The notes beneath the pieces are model-generated. The model saw only the letters and a program-made list of their open reading frames with translations. It searched no databases and had not been told where the DNA came from. Shown here piece after piece: positions 50,148-59,471 of a stretch of 64,000 nt of DNA; the stretch's first letter is position 1; every line of letters starts with the position of its first letter. Source of the DNA: Lachnospiraceae bacterium UBA5899 (lineage in GTDB: Bacteria > Bacillota > Clostridia > Lachnospirales > Lachnospiraceae); the NCBI GenBank assembly GCA_002432425.1, contig DJEL01000015.1, positions 1 to 64,000 on the forward strand, read 5' to 3'. The position numbers and the translations under genes are program-made.

Positions 50148-51049
50148 TGAAAAAACAAAAAGATTATTTGAAGCCCTACAAGAAAAGACGTTTCTTTAAG
50201 CCGAAGGAAAAGAAATTAAACCGTTCCATGGCGGGAAACACTTTACTGTTTGTTCTGATGGCCATCTGCGGCGTAGCCATGGTGCTCCCTCTGGTTATGG
50301 TTATCAACAACTGCTTAAAGCCTTTGGATGAATTGTATCAGTTCCCTCCCAAGATTTTTGTAAGAAACCCTACTCTGGAAAACTTCTCCGATTTGTTCAC
50401 TCTGATGAACGACTCCTGGGTACCCTTTTCCAGATATATCCTGAATACCATTATCATTACCGGCGGCGGTATGGTCGGCCACGTAATCATTGCATCCCTG
50501 GCGGCATATCCTCTGGCAAAGCACAATTTCCCCGGAAAGAACATTCTGTTCCAGATGGTAGTGCTTTCCATGATGTTCTCCTGGACGGTTACCCAGACCC
50601 CCCAGTACATGATTATTTCCTGGTTACATATTAACAACAGCTACTGGGCACTGATTTTACCGGCTTGTGCGTTTGGTATGGGTCTTTACCTGATGAAGCA
50701 GTTCATGGAACAGCTTCCCGATTCCTTAATGGAGTCAGCCAGACTGGACGGCGGTAATGAATGGACCATCTTCTGGAAAATCGTAATGCCTAACGTTAAG
50801 CCGGCATGGCTGACACTGGCAATCTTCCAGTTCCAGCAGATGTGGGGCAACACCGGCAGTACCTTCCTCCGCGACGAAGACTTAAAGCCTCTGCAGTATG
50901 CACTGCAACAGATTTCCGCAGGCGGTACCGCAAGAGCCGGCGCGGCAGCAGCCGTTACCTTTATCATTGCAGCAGTACCCATTACCTTCTTCTTGATCTG
51001 CCAGAAGAACGTATTGGAAACCATGACATCATCCGGTATGAAAGACTGA
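50147..51049 (+). CDS. Sugar ABC importer permease, importer 1 (MalG/UgpE-like)
   Basis: 300 aa with six membrane helices and the EAA loop ESARLDGGNEWTIFWKIVMPNVKP (about 195-215). The N-terminus is strongly basic and cytoplasmic. The TAATG junction with the previous gene indicates coupled translation. It completes the membrane part of importer 1. Confidence 0.92.
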   Translation: MKKQKDYLKPYKKRRFFKPKEKKLNRSMAGNTLLFVLMAICGVAMVLPLVMVINNCLKPLDELYQFPPKIFVRNPTLENFSDLFTLMNDSWVPFSRYILNTIIITGGGMVGHVIIASLAAYPLAKHNFPGKNILFQMVVLSMMFSWTVTQTPQYMIISWLHINNSYWALILPACAFGMGLYLMKQFMEQLPDSLMESARLDGGNEWTIFWKIVMPNVKPAWLTLAIFQFQQMWGNTGSTFLRDEDLKPLQYALQQISAGGTARAGAAAAVTFIIAAVPITFFLICQKNVLETMTSSGMKD

Positions 51050-51064
51050 TAGGAGGGGAAGACG

Positions 51065-52579
51065 ATGAAAAAAATGACAAAGTTAAAAAAGATGCTTTCC
51101 CTCTGTCTTACCGCAGTAGTGCTTGCCTTTACCGCTTCCGATGTGGCATCGGCATCCACCCTGCCGTATGACTCCTACAATTACGACTACAGAGAGTACA
51201 TCCATTTTACACCGGCACCTTATGTACCGGCCGGTTCCATTACCGGCAGCAGCTTCACCTACAATGGAGAGCCTCTCGGAAACTTCGTAAATCCGCAGGA
51301 TATGTGTCAGGCAGACGACGGCAATATTTACATCGCAGATACCGGCAACAACCGTATCGTAGTTCTTGACAAACAAATGAAAAACGTAGTAAACGTCATC
51401 ACTGCCTTTGACAACAACGGAACGGAAGATACCTTCAACATGCCTTACGGCGTGGCAGTTTCCGAAAACGGTCAGGTGTATGTGGCGGACTCCCAGAACC
51501 ACAGAGTCGTGGTACTGGAAAAGGACGCAACCTTAGTAAAAATTGTGGAAAATCCCAAGTCCGAAAGCTTGGATGACAATTATGTGTTTACACCCTTAAA
51601 AGTAACGGTTGACTATGCAGACAGAATTTACGTCATTGCACAGAACATGTTCGAGGGTATCATGGTATTTGAAAGCAACGGTAATTTCTCCAGCTTCTTC
51701 GGTACCATTAAAGTAGAAATCACTCTCTGGGAGAAATTCTGGAAGAGACTGGCAACCAAAGAGGAACGTGCAAAGCAGCAGCTTTATATCCCTACCGAAT
51801 TTACCGGTATCGATATCGACCCCTCCGGCTTCGTATATGCGACCAACATTGACTCCACCGGCGTACAGGGTGTCAGACGGTTAAATCCCCGCGGTGAAGA
51901 TGTTATCAAGAAGGGGCAGAACAAGAACGTAGGCGGCGACCTCTGGATAAGCGGCACCAGCGACTATGCGGGACCTTCCCAGTTCACCGACGTCGTTTAC
52001 CGTGAAAACGGTATTTACTCCTGTCTGGACCGCAAGAGAGGCAGAATTTTCACTTACGACCATGAAGGCAACCTGCTTTACATCTTCGGCGGACTCGGTA
52101 CCCAGGAAGGAACCTTCTTCATGCCGGTAGCCATCGAAGACATCGGCGGCAGCCTGGTAGTGCTGGACGCAACCGGTTCTTCCATCGTCTGCTTTGAAGA
52201 AACCGAATACGGCAGACTGATTAACGAGGCCGTAGCGCTCCGCTACGACGGTGACGAAACACAGGCGGTTGACCTCTGGAAAAGAGTCCTTGAATTAGAT
52301 GAAAACAACGAGCTTGCCAATACCGGTATCGGTAAGGCATATCTTACCGCAGGCGATTATGTAAACGCCATGAAGTACTTAAAGCTCGGTATGAGCAGAG
52401 AATATTACTCCATCGCTTACAGACGTTACCGTAACAGCAAGCTGACACAGAATGCAAACTACATTCTGACCGGTGTGGTAATCCTCATTGTGGTTTACCA
52501 GATTGTGAAGAGAGTGGTAAAGAAGAAAAAAGCGCAGGCCGCAATACTGAAACAGAAAGGGGGCAGCCAGAATGGGTAA
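51065..52579 (+). CDS. NHL-repeat/TPR membrane-anchored protein, unknown function
   Basis: 504 aa. Signal peptide (about 1-30), then an NHL-type beta-propeller (NPQDMCQADDGNIYIADTGN at about 78, MPYGVAVSENGQVYVADSQN at about 125, GIDIDPSGFVYATN at about 242), a TPR-like pair of helices at about 385-445 (ALRYDGDETQAVDLWKRVLE, GKAYLTAGDYVNAMKYL), one C-terminal membrane helix (about 468-485) and a Lys-rich cytoplasmic tail. It should display the propeller outside. It sits between importer permeases and overlaps the Yip1-like gene by 8 nt, so it probably works with that membrane protein. Confidence 0.82.
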   Translation: MKKMTKLKKMLSLCLTAVVLAFTASDVASASTLPYDSYNYDYREYIHFTPAPYVPAGSITGSSFTYNGEPLGNFVNPQDMCQADDGNIYIADTGNNRIVVLDKQMKNVVNVITAFDNNGTEDTFNMPYGVAVSENGQVYVADSQNHRVVVLEKDATLVKIVENPKSESLDDNYVFTPLKVTVDYADRIYVIAQNMFEGIMVFESNGNFSSFFGTIKVEITLWEKFWKRLATKEERAKQQLYIPTEFTGIDIDPSGFVYATNIDSTGVQGVRRLNPRGEDVIKKGQNKNVGGDLWISGTSDYAGPSQFTDVVYRENGIYSCLDRKRGRIFTYDHEGNLLYIFGGLGTQEGTFFMPVAIEDIGGSLVVLDATGSSIVCFEETEYGRLINEAVALRYDGDETQAVDLWKRVLELDENNELANTGIGKAYLTAGDYVNAMKYLKLGMSREYYSIAYRRYRNSKLTQNANYILTGVVILIVVYQIVKRVVKKKKAQAAILKQKGGSQNG

Positions 52580-53204
52580 GTATTTCTCAAAAGACAAATG
52601 GAAGTATATGCTTTACACGGTGTCCCATCCCATGGACGGATACTACTGGATACGCCACGCGGACAGAGGAAGCGTGCCTCTGGCAATCCTCATGGTTATC
52701 CTGTTTGCGGTAAGCTTCTCTGCAAACCGGCTGCTTGCCAGCTTCGTGGTAAATGACATTGACCCGAGGTCGGTAGACAGCCTTTACGAACTGCTCGGCG
52801 TACTGGCATTTTATCTTGTTTTGTGCGTCAGCAACTGGTCGGTAACCTGTCTGATGAACGGCGAAGGCCGAATGAAAGACATTGCCATAGCGATTGGCTA
52901 CGGCACGGTGCCGATTACGGTGATGATGGTAATCAGTACCATTGTCAGCCAGGTAATTGCCGATGACGAGCAGGCGTTCTACGGATTGCTTTTAGGCGCC
53001 GGTATTGTATACGGTCTTATCATGATGCTGATTGGCATTATGCAGGTTCACAACTATACACTGGGTAAAACACTTCTTACCCTGTTTATTACCTTTATCG
53101 CCCTGCTGATTATTATTTTCTTAGTATTATTGTTAAGTAACCTGCTCGGCATGGTAGTAAACTTCTTCAAGAGTATTTACACAGAAATCATCTTTAGGAC
53201 TTAG
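52572..53204 (+). CDS. Yip1-family integral membrane protein
   Basis: 210 aa with five predicted membrane helices and no catalytic motif. SHPMDGYYWIRHADRGS at the N-terminus and the later IAIGYGTVPITVMMVI block match bacterial YIP1-domain proteins, whose function is unknown. The start is coupled to the NHL gene by an 8-nt overlap and the end is 10 nt before the DUF5696-type gene. The three products likely form one membrane assembly. Confidence 0.8.
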   Translation: MGKYFSKDKWKYMLYTVSHPMDGYYWIRHADRGSVPLAILMVILFAVSFSANRLLASFVVNDIDPRSVDSLYELLGVLAFYLVLCVSNWSVTCLMNGEGRMKDIAIAIGYGTVPITVMMVISTIVSQVIADDEQAFYGLLLGAGIVYGLIMMLIGIMQVHNYTLGKTLLTLFITFIALLIIIFLVLLLSNLLGMVVNFFKSIYTEIIFRT

Positions 53205-53214
53205 GAGGCAGGAA

Positions 53215-55590
53215 ATGGATAAGAAAACCAAGAAAAAATACAAAAAAACCAAACTGCCTATGAGCCTGGCAAAAAAAGTATTCCTTACCGTTTTAGGTGT
53301 GGCAGTCATCTGTGTGGCAATTTACCTTTTGTATTATTACTTCCATTATACCAGATACGCCAGGTACAAAGACTCCCTTTCTTCCTATGAATATGAAGAG
53401 GGCGGCGTATTCAATGCCATTCCGGAAAGCACGGCAGACGTGCCCGGCATGCAGCTTGCGGCGGAAAACGATTACTTAAAGCTTTATACCAACTTACAGA
53501 CAGCGGATGTTGCCGTATACGACAAGAGAGACGGAAGCATCACTTACTCCACCCCGGTGGATGCGGACCGGGACAGCATGGCAAACGCCAGCAACTTAAA
53601 CCTCTTAAAATCCCAGTTCGTAGTAACTTATTACAATGCAGATGTAAAGTCCGGTACCTATGACTCCTACTCCCAGTGTGTAGCGAAAAACAACGTAACG
53701 GCACAGAGCATTGAAAACGGTATTCGCTACATGTACAAAATCGGCAGCGAAAAGGACAACAACGGACAGGAAGGCATCCACTTCGATATTCCGCTGGAAT
53801 ACCGCTTAAAAGATGACAGCTTAGAGGTATCCATTCCGGTAAGCGGCATCAGGGAATACGGCAACGGTTCCATCGCCCGTATCCAGCTTCTCCGTTACAT
53901 GGGCGCAGCCAAGAATGACGAAGAGGGCTACATGGTAGTGCCGAACGGTTCCGGTTCCCTGATTTACTTTAACAACGGAAAGACAACGGCAGCTTCCTAT
54001 TCCCAGTATATTTACGACATTGACCCGGTAGCGGCAAGCTACACCACCACCGAGAACATTACCGGTGTGAAGCTTCCTTTATTCGGCATCTGCCGTGCGG
54101 ACAGAAGCCTGCTGGTAACCGTAGAGGACGGTGCTTCCACAGCACTGATTTCTGCAGGCATTTCCGGAGTGTATAACGATTACAACTATGCATTCCCGAC
54201 CTTTGTACTTCGTAACATTGACAACTTAAGAAACTTCGGCAACACCACACAGGACGTATTCGTACTGGAGTCCGATATGTACGATATCAACTGCAGGGTA
54301 CGCTACACCTTCCTTACGAAAGAGGATAGCGGCTATGTGGGACTTGCCAATTACTACCGTAACAGACTTACCGCAGAGGGAGTTCTTACCAAGCAGCAGG
54401 CAACGGACAACATTCCTTTCTACTACGACATCCTCGCAGGTGTAAAGGAAACCTCCCATTTCTTAGGTGTGCAGTACTTACATACGTTCACCATGACAAG
54501 CTTCAAGGAAGCGGGAGAAATCTCCGATGCCTTAAAGGACAGCGGCGTTACCAATCAGGTTATGAACCTGCAGGGCTGGTTTAACGGCGGTTACTACCAC
54601 GATGCTCCCAATAATATCAAGGGACTTACCAAGCTTGGAGGAAAGTCGGGACTGGAAAAGCTGAATGATACAGTGGCGGCAAACGGCGGTATCCTCTATG
54701 CGGATGTAGATTTCCAGGAAGTAACCTTTGCCGATAAGTATTTCAACTACAATGCAGAAGCTTCCCGCTATTACGGAGCAGGCTATGTAGTGGCGCTCGG
54801 TCAGGTCAACCCGACTACCCTGTATAACAGCTCCGGCTTAAGCTACTCTGAAACCAAATACGATATTCTTTCTCCAAAGTACCTGCCCAGGTATGTAGGC
54901 AGCTTTGCAAAGAAAATAAAGAAATATGATGTGGACGGCATTTCCTTAAGAGATTTAGGCGACATGCTGGCATCCGACAAGAGAAGAACAAACGTTATCA
55001 ACAGAGAACAGGCTCTCGATATTGTACTTTCCCAGTTTGATGTGCTGGAAGGCACCGGCAAGAAACTGATGACGGAAAGAGCAAACAGCTACGCATTTGC
55101 TTACAGCTCCGACATCTTAAATGTGCCTCTCACCGGAAACGATTTCCAGATTATCGATGAAAGCATTCCTTTGTACGAGATGATTATACACGGAAGTATT
55201 TCCTATTCTTCCGAATTACTCAACTTCGAGGATGAGGACCATATGCAGACCAAGATGCTGCAGATGATTGAAGCAGGAGCATCTCCCCACTATGTATTTA
55301 CCTGGGAAGACTCCAGCAAGATGAAAGAAACCGGTTTAAGCAGATATTACGCAACCACCTTTACTACCTGGAAGGACGATGCCGTAAAGGTATACGAACA
55401 GGTAAATGATCCCCTTAAGAATGTAACGGGCGCCATTATGGTGGGACACGAAATCTTAGACAACGGTGTCCGCAAAGTAACTTACGACAACGGCGTAACC
55501 ATTTATGTAAACTACAGTGATGAAGACTTAGCAGCAGACGACGGAAAATCCGTTCCGGCATTAAGCTACAGATTGGAGGGGGCTAACTAA
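53215..55590 (+). CDS. DUF5696-type membrane-anchored protein, possible glycosidase
   Basis: 791 aa. A Lys-rich start, one membrane helix (about 22-46), then a large extracellular region. The first 330 residues look like a beta-sandwich (AVYDKRDGSITYSTP, LEVSIPVSGIREYG, MVVPNGSGSLIYFNNGK). About 390-700 reads like a TIM barrel: FYYDILAGVKE, QVMNLQGWFNGGYYHD, NGGILYADVDFQEV, VDGISLRDLGDMLASD, MTERANSYAFAYSSD. Conserved Asp/Glu at strand ends (YADVDFQE, SLRDLGD, ERAN) are plausible catalytic residues. I recognise the domain type but no proven activity. AGGAGG ribosome site. Confidence 0.78.
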   Translation: MDKKTKKKYKKTKLPMSLAKKVFLTVLGVAVICVAIYLLYYYFHYTRYARYKDSLSSYEYEEGGVFNAIPESTADVPGMQLAAENDYLKLYTNLQTADVAVYDKRDGSITYSTPVDADRDSMANASNLNLLKSQFVVTYYNADVKSGTYDSYSQCVAKNNVTAQSIENGIRYMYKIGSEKDNNGQEGIHFDIPLEYRLKDDSLEVSIPVSGIREYGNGSIARIQLLRYMGAAKNDEEGYMVVPNGSGSLIYFNNGKTTAASYSQYIYDIDPVAASYTTTENITGVKLPLFGICRADRSLLVTVEDGASTALISAGISGVYNDYNYAFPTFVLRNIDNLRNFGNTTQDVFVLESDMYDINCRVRYTFLTKEDSGYVGLANYYRNRLTAEGVLTKQQATDNIPFYYDILAGVKETSHFLGVQYLHTFTMTSFKEAGEISDALKDSGVTNQVMNLQGWFNGGYYHDAPNNIKGLTKLGGKSGLEKLNDTVAANGGILYADVDFQEVTFADKYFNYNAEASRYYGAGYVVALGQVNPTTLYNSSGLSYSETKYDILSPKYLPRYVGSFAKKIKKYDVDGISLRDLGDMLASDKRRTNVINREQALDIVLSQFDVLEGTGKKLMTERANSYAFAYSSDILNVPLTGNDFQIIDESIPLYEMIIHGSISYSSELLNFEDEDHMQTKMLQMIEAGASPHYVFTWEDSSKMKETGLSRYYATTFTTWKDDAVKVYEQVNDPLKNVTGAIMVGHEILDNGVRKVTYDNGVTIYVNYSDEDLAADDGKSVPALSYRLEGAN

Positions 55591-56514
55591 ATGAAAAAGA
55601 AGAAAAAACTTACTCTTCTCCAGAAAAGAAGCTTAACAGGTTATTTATTCATTCTCCCCTGGGTTGTGGGATTTATCCTCTTCTATGTAAGATCCCTTGT
55701 CATGACAGGTCAGTTTGCTTTTTCCAAGCTGACCATGGACACCATCGGAGGCGGTTATAAGTTAGATTTCGTAGGACTTGACAACTTTATTTACGCATTC
55801 CGCGTACACGGCTCCTTCAAACAGGTGCTGACCACTTCCGTACTGGATATGCTGATTGACGTACCTCTCATTACTTTCTTCAGTTTGTTCATGGCGATGC
55901 TTCTGAATAAGAAGTTCCCCGGAAGAGCCATCGTAAGAGCGATTTTCTTCTTACCGGTTATCTTAAATTCCGGTGCGATTACCGCAGCCATGGAATTGAG
56001 TGAACAGATGATGGCAGGCGGTATTGCTACCCAGGTAGCGGAAACGGGAGCCACAGCGGGAAGCACCATTGCATTCGATATTGATTACCTGATTGATATG
56101 TTCTTAAACTTAGGACTTCCGGCAACACTGCTTGACTACATCGTAGCGGCGGTAGCCCGTATCAACGATATCATTGCCGCATCCGGTATTCAGATTATTA
56201 TCTTTATCGCAGCGCTGCAGTCCATCCCCGGTTCCATGTACGAGGTTGCCAAGATTGAAGGTGCTACCGGATACGAAACTTTCTGGAAGGTAACCTTCCC
56301 CATGGTAATGCCTCATATCATTACCAACGTGGTATACACCATCGTGGACAGCTTTACGGAAAGCAAAGTAGTAGACCTGGCGTACGACGTAGCATTTACA
56401 AATTTCAATTACGGTTTGAGCTCCGTATTCAGTTTGGTCAGCACGGTAATCACCTGTGTGATACTAATTGCAATATGCGGCGCAATACAGAAACGAACCT
56501 TCTACTATAACTAA
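55591..56514 (+). CDS. Sugar ABC importer permease, importer 2 (MalF-like)
   Basis: 307 aa with six helices. It starts with a Lys-rich segment and YLFILPWVVGFILFYV. The EAA loop is EVAKIEGATGYETFWKVTFPM (about 213-233). An insertion rich in Gly, Ala and Thr (about 145-165, GIATQVAETGATAGST) lies between helices. It begins at the base after the DUF5696-type stop, so it is tightly coupled. Partner of the following permease. Confidence 0.92.
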   Translation: MKKKKKLTLLQKRSLTGYLFILPWVVGFILFYVRSLVMTGQFAFSKLTMDTIGGGYKLDFVGLDNFIYAFRVHGSFKQVLTTSVLDMLIDVPLITFFSLFMAMLLNKKFPGRAIVRAIFFLPVILNSGAITAAMELSEQMMAGGIATQVAETGATAGSTIAFDIDYLIDMFLNLGLPATLLDYIVAAVARINDIIAASGIQIIIFIAALQSIPGSMYEVAKIEGATGYETFWKVTFPMVMPHIITNVVYTIVDSFTESKVVDLAYDVAFTNFNYGLSSVFSLVSTVITCVILIAICGAIQKRTFYYN

Positions 56515-56531
56515 GGAAAGGAGAAAAGAAA

Positions 56532-57500
56532 ATGCAGATGATTGCAAAGGCAAAAAAAGTGTTAAGTGATCCCGACCAGACCAAGAGCTTCTTAAACAGT
56601 GTGAAAAACCTCTTAGTCAACCTGCTGCGTGCAGCCATTCTGATTGGCGTCGGCTATGTAATTCTTTCTCCGGTAATCGGTATTATCGTAAACTCCATCT
56701 CATCCAACAAGGATGCTTACAATCCGATGGTGTTCGTATTACCGCAGTTCCCCACATTGGAGCGATACGCCTTGGTTATAGAAAGAATGAATTATTTCCC
56801 TACCATGTTTAAGGATCTTCTTTATACCCTGACACTGACGGCACTGCAGCTTTTAGTGTGTTCCATGGTAGGTTACGGATTTGCAAGATTTGATTTCCCT
56901 CTTAAAAAGTTACTGTTCGGATGCGTGGTAGTCATGATTGTCATCCCGGCACATACCATCATGCTTCCCTTATACATGACTTTCAAGAGCTTTGATCCGT
57001 TTGGTATTGTTTCCGCCATCAAAGGTACACCGGGTATCATGGGTACGGTTGTTCCCATGTATATCATGACGCTGCTCGGATGCGGTGTCCGTTCCGGTCT
57101 TTACATTTATATTTTCAACCAGTTCTTCCGCGGACTTCCCAAAGAAATCGAAGAAGCGGCACTGGTAGACGGATGCGGTGTATGGTATACTTATTTCAGA
57201 ATCATGTTAATCAATGCAATGCCCGCTGTCATTACGGTAGCAGTATTCTCTATCGTATGGCAGTTCAATGATACTTTTTATGCGAAGCTATTTCTGATTA
57301 GCGAGGACGTGGTAATCAGTAAGAAGATTTCCAGTTTGCAGGCGGTTATTGCAAACGCGGATAAAATCTTAGATACTACCATTCAGGAACTTTACCTGGA
57401 TGCCGGTATCGTACTCATTATCTTACCGATACTTATCATTTACCTCGTTTTACAGAAATACTTTATAGAGGGTGTGGAGAGAAGTGGTATCGTAGGCTAA
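56532..57500 (+). CDS. Sugar ABC importer permease, importer 2 (MalG-like)
   Basis: 322 aa with six helices. The EAA loop is EEAALVDGCGVWYTYFRIMLIN (about 213-234). The N-terminal 30 residues are charged and cytoplasmic. GAAAGGAG precedes the ATG. Together with the previous gene and the binding protein at 59472 it forms importer 2. As for importer 1, the ATPase must be a shared MsmX-type subunit encoded elsewhere. Confidence 0.92.
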   Translation: MQMIAKAKKVLSDPDQTKSFLNSVKNLLVNLLRAAILIGVGYVILSPVIGIIVNSISSNKDAYNPMVFVLPQFPTLERYALVIERMNYFPTMFKDLLYTLTLTALQLLVCSMVGYGFARFDFPLKKLLFGCVVVMIVIPAHTIMLPLYMTFKSFDPFGIVSAIKGTPGIMGTVVPMYIMTLLGCGVRSGLYIYIFNQFFRGLPKEIEEAALVDGCGVWYTYFRIMLINAMPAVITVAVFSIVWQFNDTFYAKLFLISEDVVISKKISSLQAVIANADKILDTTIQELYLDAGIVLIILPILIIYLVLQKYFIEGVERSGIVG

Positions 57501-57555
57501 TGTCACGCACGCCCCAACTCAACTTTTCAAAAAACAAAAAGGAGGAATGAAGAAG

Positions 57556-59427
57556 TTGAAGAAGAAAATTTTATCCTGCCTTCTGGCAGGCGCCATGGTT
57601 CTGTCTTTAGCAGCATGTGGCGACAACACAAATGAATCGGCATCCAATGACGGTTCCACAACACCGGCTGAAAGCCAGGACAATACCGTGGCTGACGAAG
57701 CTGCAAGCATCGACTTCGAAGATGGCAATATGGGCTTCGTAGCACCGTATTTGCAGAAGGGTGATGCCGCACAGGTAGAACTTTCCATCGTAGATTATAA
57801 CGGCAGCAAAGCACTGCAGGTTAAGAATGTGGATGAAAAAGTTCCCTATGTAGCATTTGATGCAACCAGCCTTTTGGGTGCTGACGTTGCAAAGGTAGCA
57901 ACAATTGAAATGACGTTAGGTGTTTCCTATGACGATGGCAGCTTCAATGCCGTAGCAGGTGACCTGATTGCATGGAGTGGTGAAGACCTCACCGAATCCA
58001 CCGATCCCTGGAGCGTTTATATGGAAAACCAGAATCCCAAGAAGGCAGCTATGACCTTAGGCGAAGGTGAAGAATTCATTGCTGATGCAGGCAACATCTT
58101 CATGATTAACTTAAAAACAGACAACGGTCTTACCGACGGAAAGGGTGCAGCGACTCTTTACATCGACAACATCCGTTTCTTAGATGCTTCCGGAAATCTT
58201 TTAACCGCAGATTCTTCCGTAGCATTTGCAGCTCCTGCCGGATTTGAAGGCAGCACAGGAGTTGACCCTAACCTTTACATCGTATCCGGTGCAGTTGAAT
58301 TTGCTGATTTCGCATGCACAGGCGATGCATGGAGCCAGAACGGTTTTGACATTCCTGAAGATGTACTTGCAGCATTAGTACCCGGTTCTGTAGTAGAATT
58401 AAGCTTCAGCAGCGAAGACGGCGACCTCTGGTTAGTAATGCCCGATTCCGCAGCAGGCTGGATGAGAGTCGGTGTTGGTAATGCAGACGGCAGCGGCAGC
58501 GCAGATGCTGTTTGCTCCAACGGCGTATGCCAGGTAACCTACGAGCAGTTAGCAGCAGTTCTTGGTGATGACACCTCTACATGGGGCGGCAGAATGCAGG
58601 CTGAATCCGATACCGCATGGGAAGTATTCAGCGTAAAGGTTGGCCAGGGCGCAAGCGTTCTTGCAACTTCAAACCCCGTTGAATTCGCAGGCTTTGCTTG
58701 CTCCGGTGATGCATGGAGCCAGAACGGCTTTGACTTTACCGAAGATGTACTTGCAGCATTAGTTCCCGGAACCGCTCTGGAGTTAAGCTACACCAGCGAA
58801 AGCGGCGACCTTTGGACTGTATTCCCTGACTCCGCAGCAGGCTGGATGAGAGTCGGTGTTGGCAATGCAGACGGCAGCGGCAGCGCAGATGCAATCTGCT
58901 ACGATGGCAAGTGCTATATTCCTTATGACATGATCGTTGCAGCTCTTGGAGAAGACAGCTCTGCATGGGGCGGAAGACTTCAGGCTGAATCCGATACCGC
59001 GTGGGAAGTTTACAGCGTAAATGTTGTAAATGCTACTCCGATGACTCCGGCAGGCAACTATGTTGCATTTGAAGGTGCAGCATGCTCTGGTGATGCATGG
59101 AGCCAGAACGGTGCAGACATTACCGAAGAAGTACTTGCAGCATTAGTACCCGGTTCCGTAGTAACCATTAACTTCAGCAGCGAAGACGGCGACCTTTGGA
59201 TTGTAATGCCCGATTCCGCAGCAGGCTGGATGAGAGTTGGTGTTGGTAACGCAGACGGCAGCGGCAGCGCAGATGCTGCATGCTTAAACGGTACCTGCCA
59301 GGTAACCTATGACATGTTAGCAGCAGTTCTCGGTGATGATACTTCTACATGGGGCGGCAGAATGCAGTTTGAATCTGACACCGCATGGGAAGTTTACAGC
59401 GTAAGCGTAGGCCAGGCTGCAAGATAA
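57556..59427 (+). CDS. Surface lipoprotein with three near-identical 128-aa repeats
   Basis: 623 aa. Signal peptide with lipobox LAAC (Cys21). After a Ser/Thr/Asp linker comes a CBM-like jelly roll (about 45-215, SIDFEDGNMGFVAPY to ATLYIDNIRFLDA). The rest is three copies of a 128-aa module, each with SGDAWSQNG, GDLWxVxPDSAAGWMRVG and TWGGRMQxESDTAWEVxSV. No enzyme motifs; it probably binds glycan. The TTG at 57556 is preferred because GGAGG ends only one base before the ATG at 57547 but 10 before the TTG; the ATG remains possible. Confidence 0.85.
   Translation: MKKKILSCLLAGAMVLSLAACGDNTNESASNDGSTTPAESQDNTVADEAASIDFEDGNMGFVAPYLQKGDAAQVELSIVDYNGSKALQVKNVDEKVPYVAFDATSLLGADVAKVATIEMTLGVSYDDGSFNAVAGDLIAWSGEDLTESTDPWSVYMENQNPKKAAMTLGEGEEFIADAGNIFMINLKTDNGLTDGKGAATLYIDNIRFLDASGNLLTADSSVAFAAPAGFEGSTGVDPNLYIVSGAVEFADFACTGDAWSQNGFDIPEDVLAALVPGSVVELSFSSEDGDLWLVMPDSAAGWMRVGVGNADGSGSADAVCSNGVCQVTYEQLAAVLGDDTSTWGGRMQAESDTAWEVFSVKVGQGASVLATSNPVEFAGFACSGDAWSQNGFDFTEDVLAALVPGTALELSYTSESGDLWTVFPDSAAGWMRVGVGNADGSGSADAICYDGKCYIPYDMIVAALGEDSSAWGGRLQAESDTAWEVYSVNVVNATPMTPAGNYVAFEGAACSGDAWSQNGADITEEVLAALVPGSVVTINFSSEDGDLWIVMPDSAAGWMRVGVGNADGSGSADAACLNGTCQVTYDMLAAVLGDDTSTWGGRMQFESDTAWEVYSVSVGQAAR
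58291..59424 (+). repeat. Intragenic triplication, 384-bp period
   Basis: Equivalent bases lie exactly 384 nt apart (GTTG at 58294, 58678, 59062; TGGAGCC at 58330, 58714, 59098), which is 128 codons. Blocks around the GWMRVG codons are nearly identical in DNA, so the copies are recent or are being homogenised. Confidence 0.93.
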
Positions 59428-59471
59428 TTTGGATATTGCAAAATGCAACTATTTAGGAGGAATTAAAAAGA

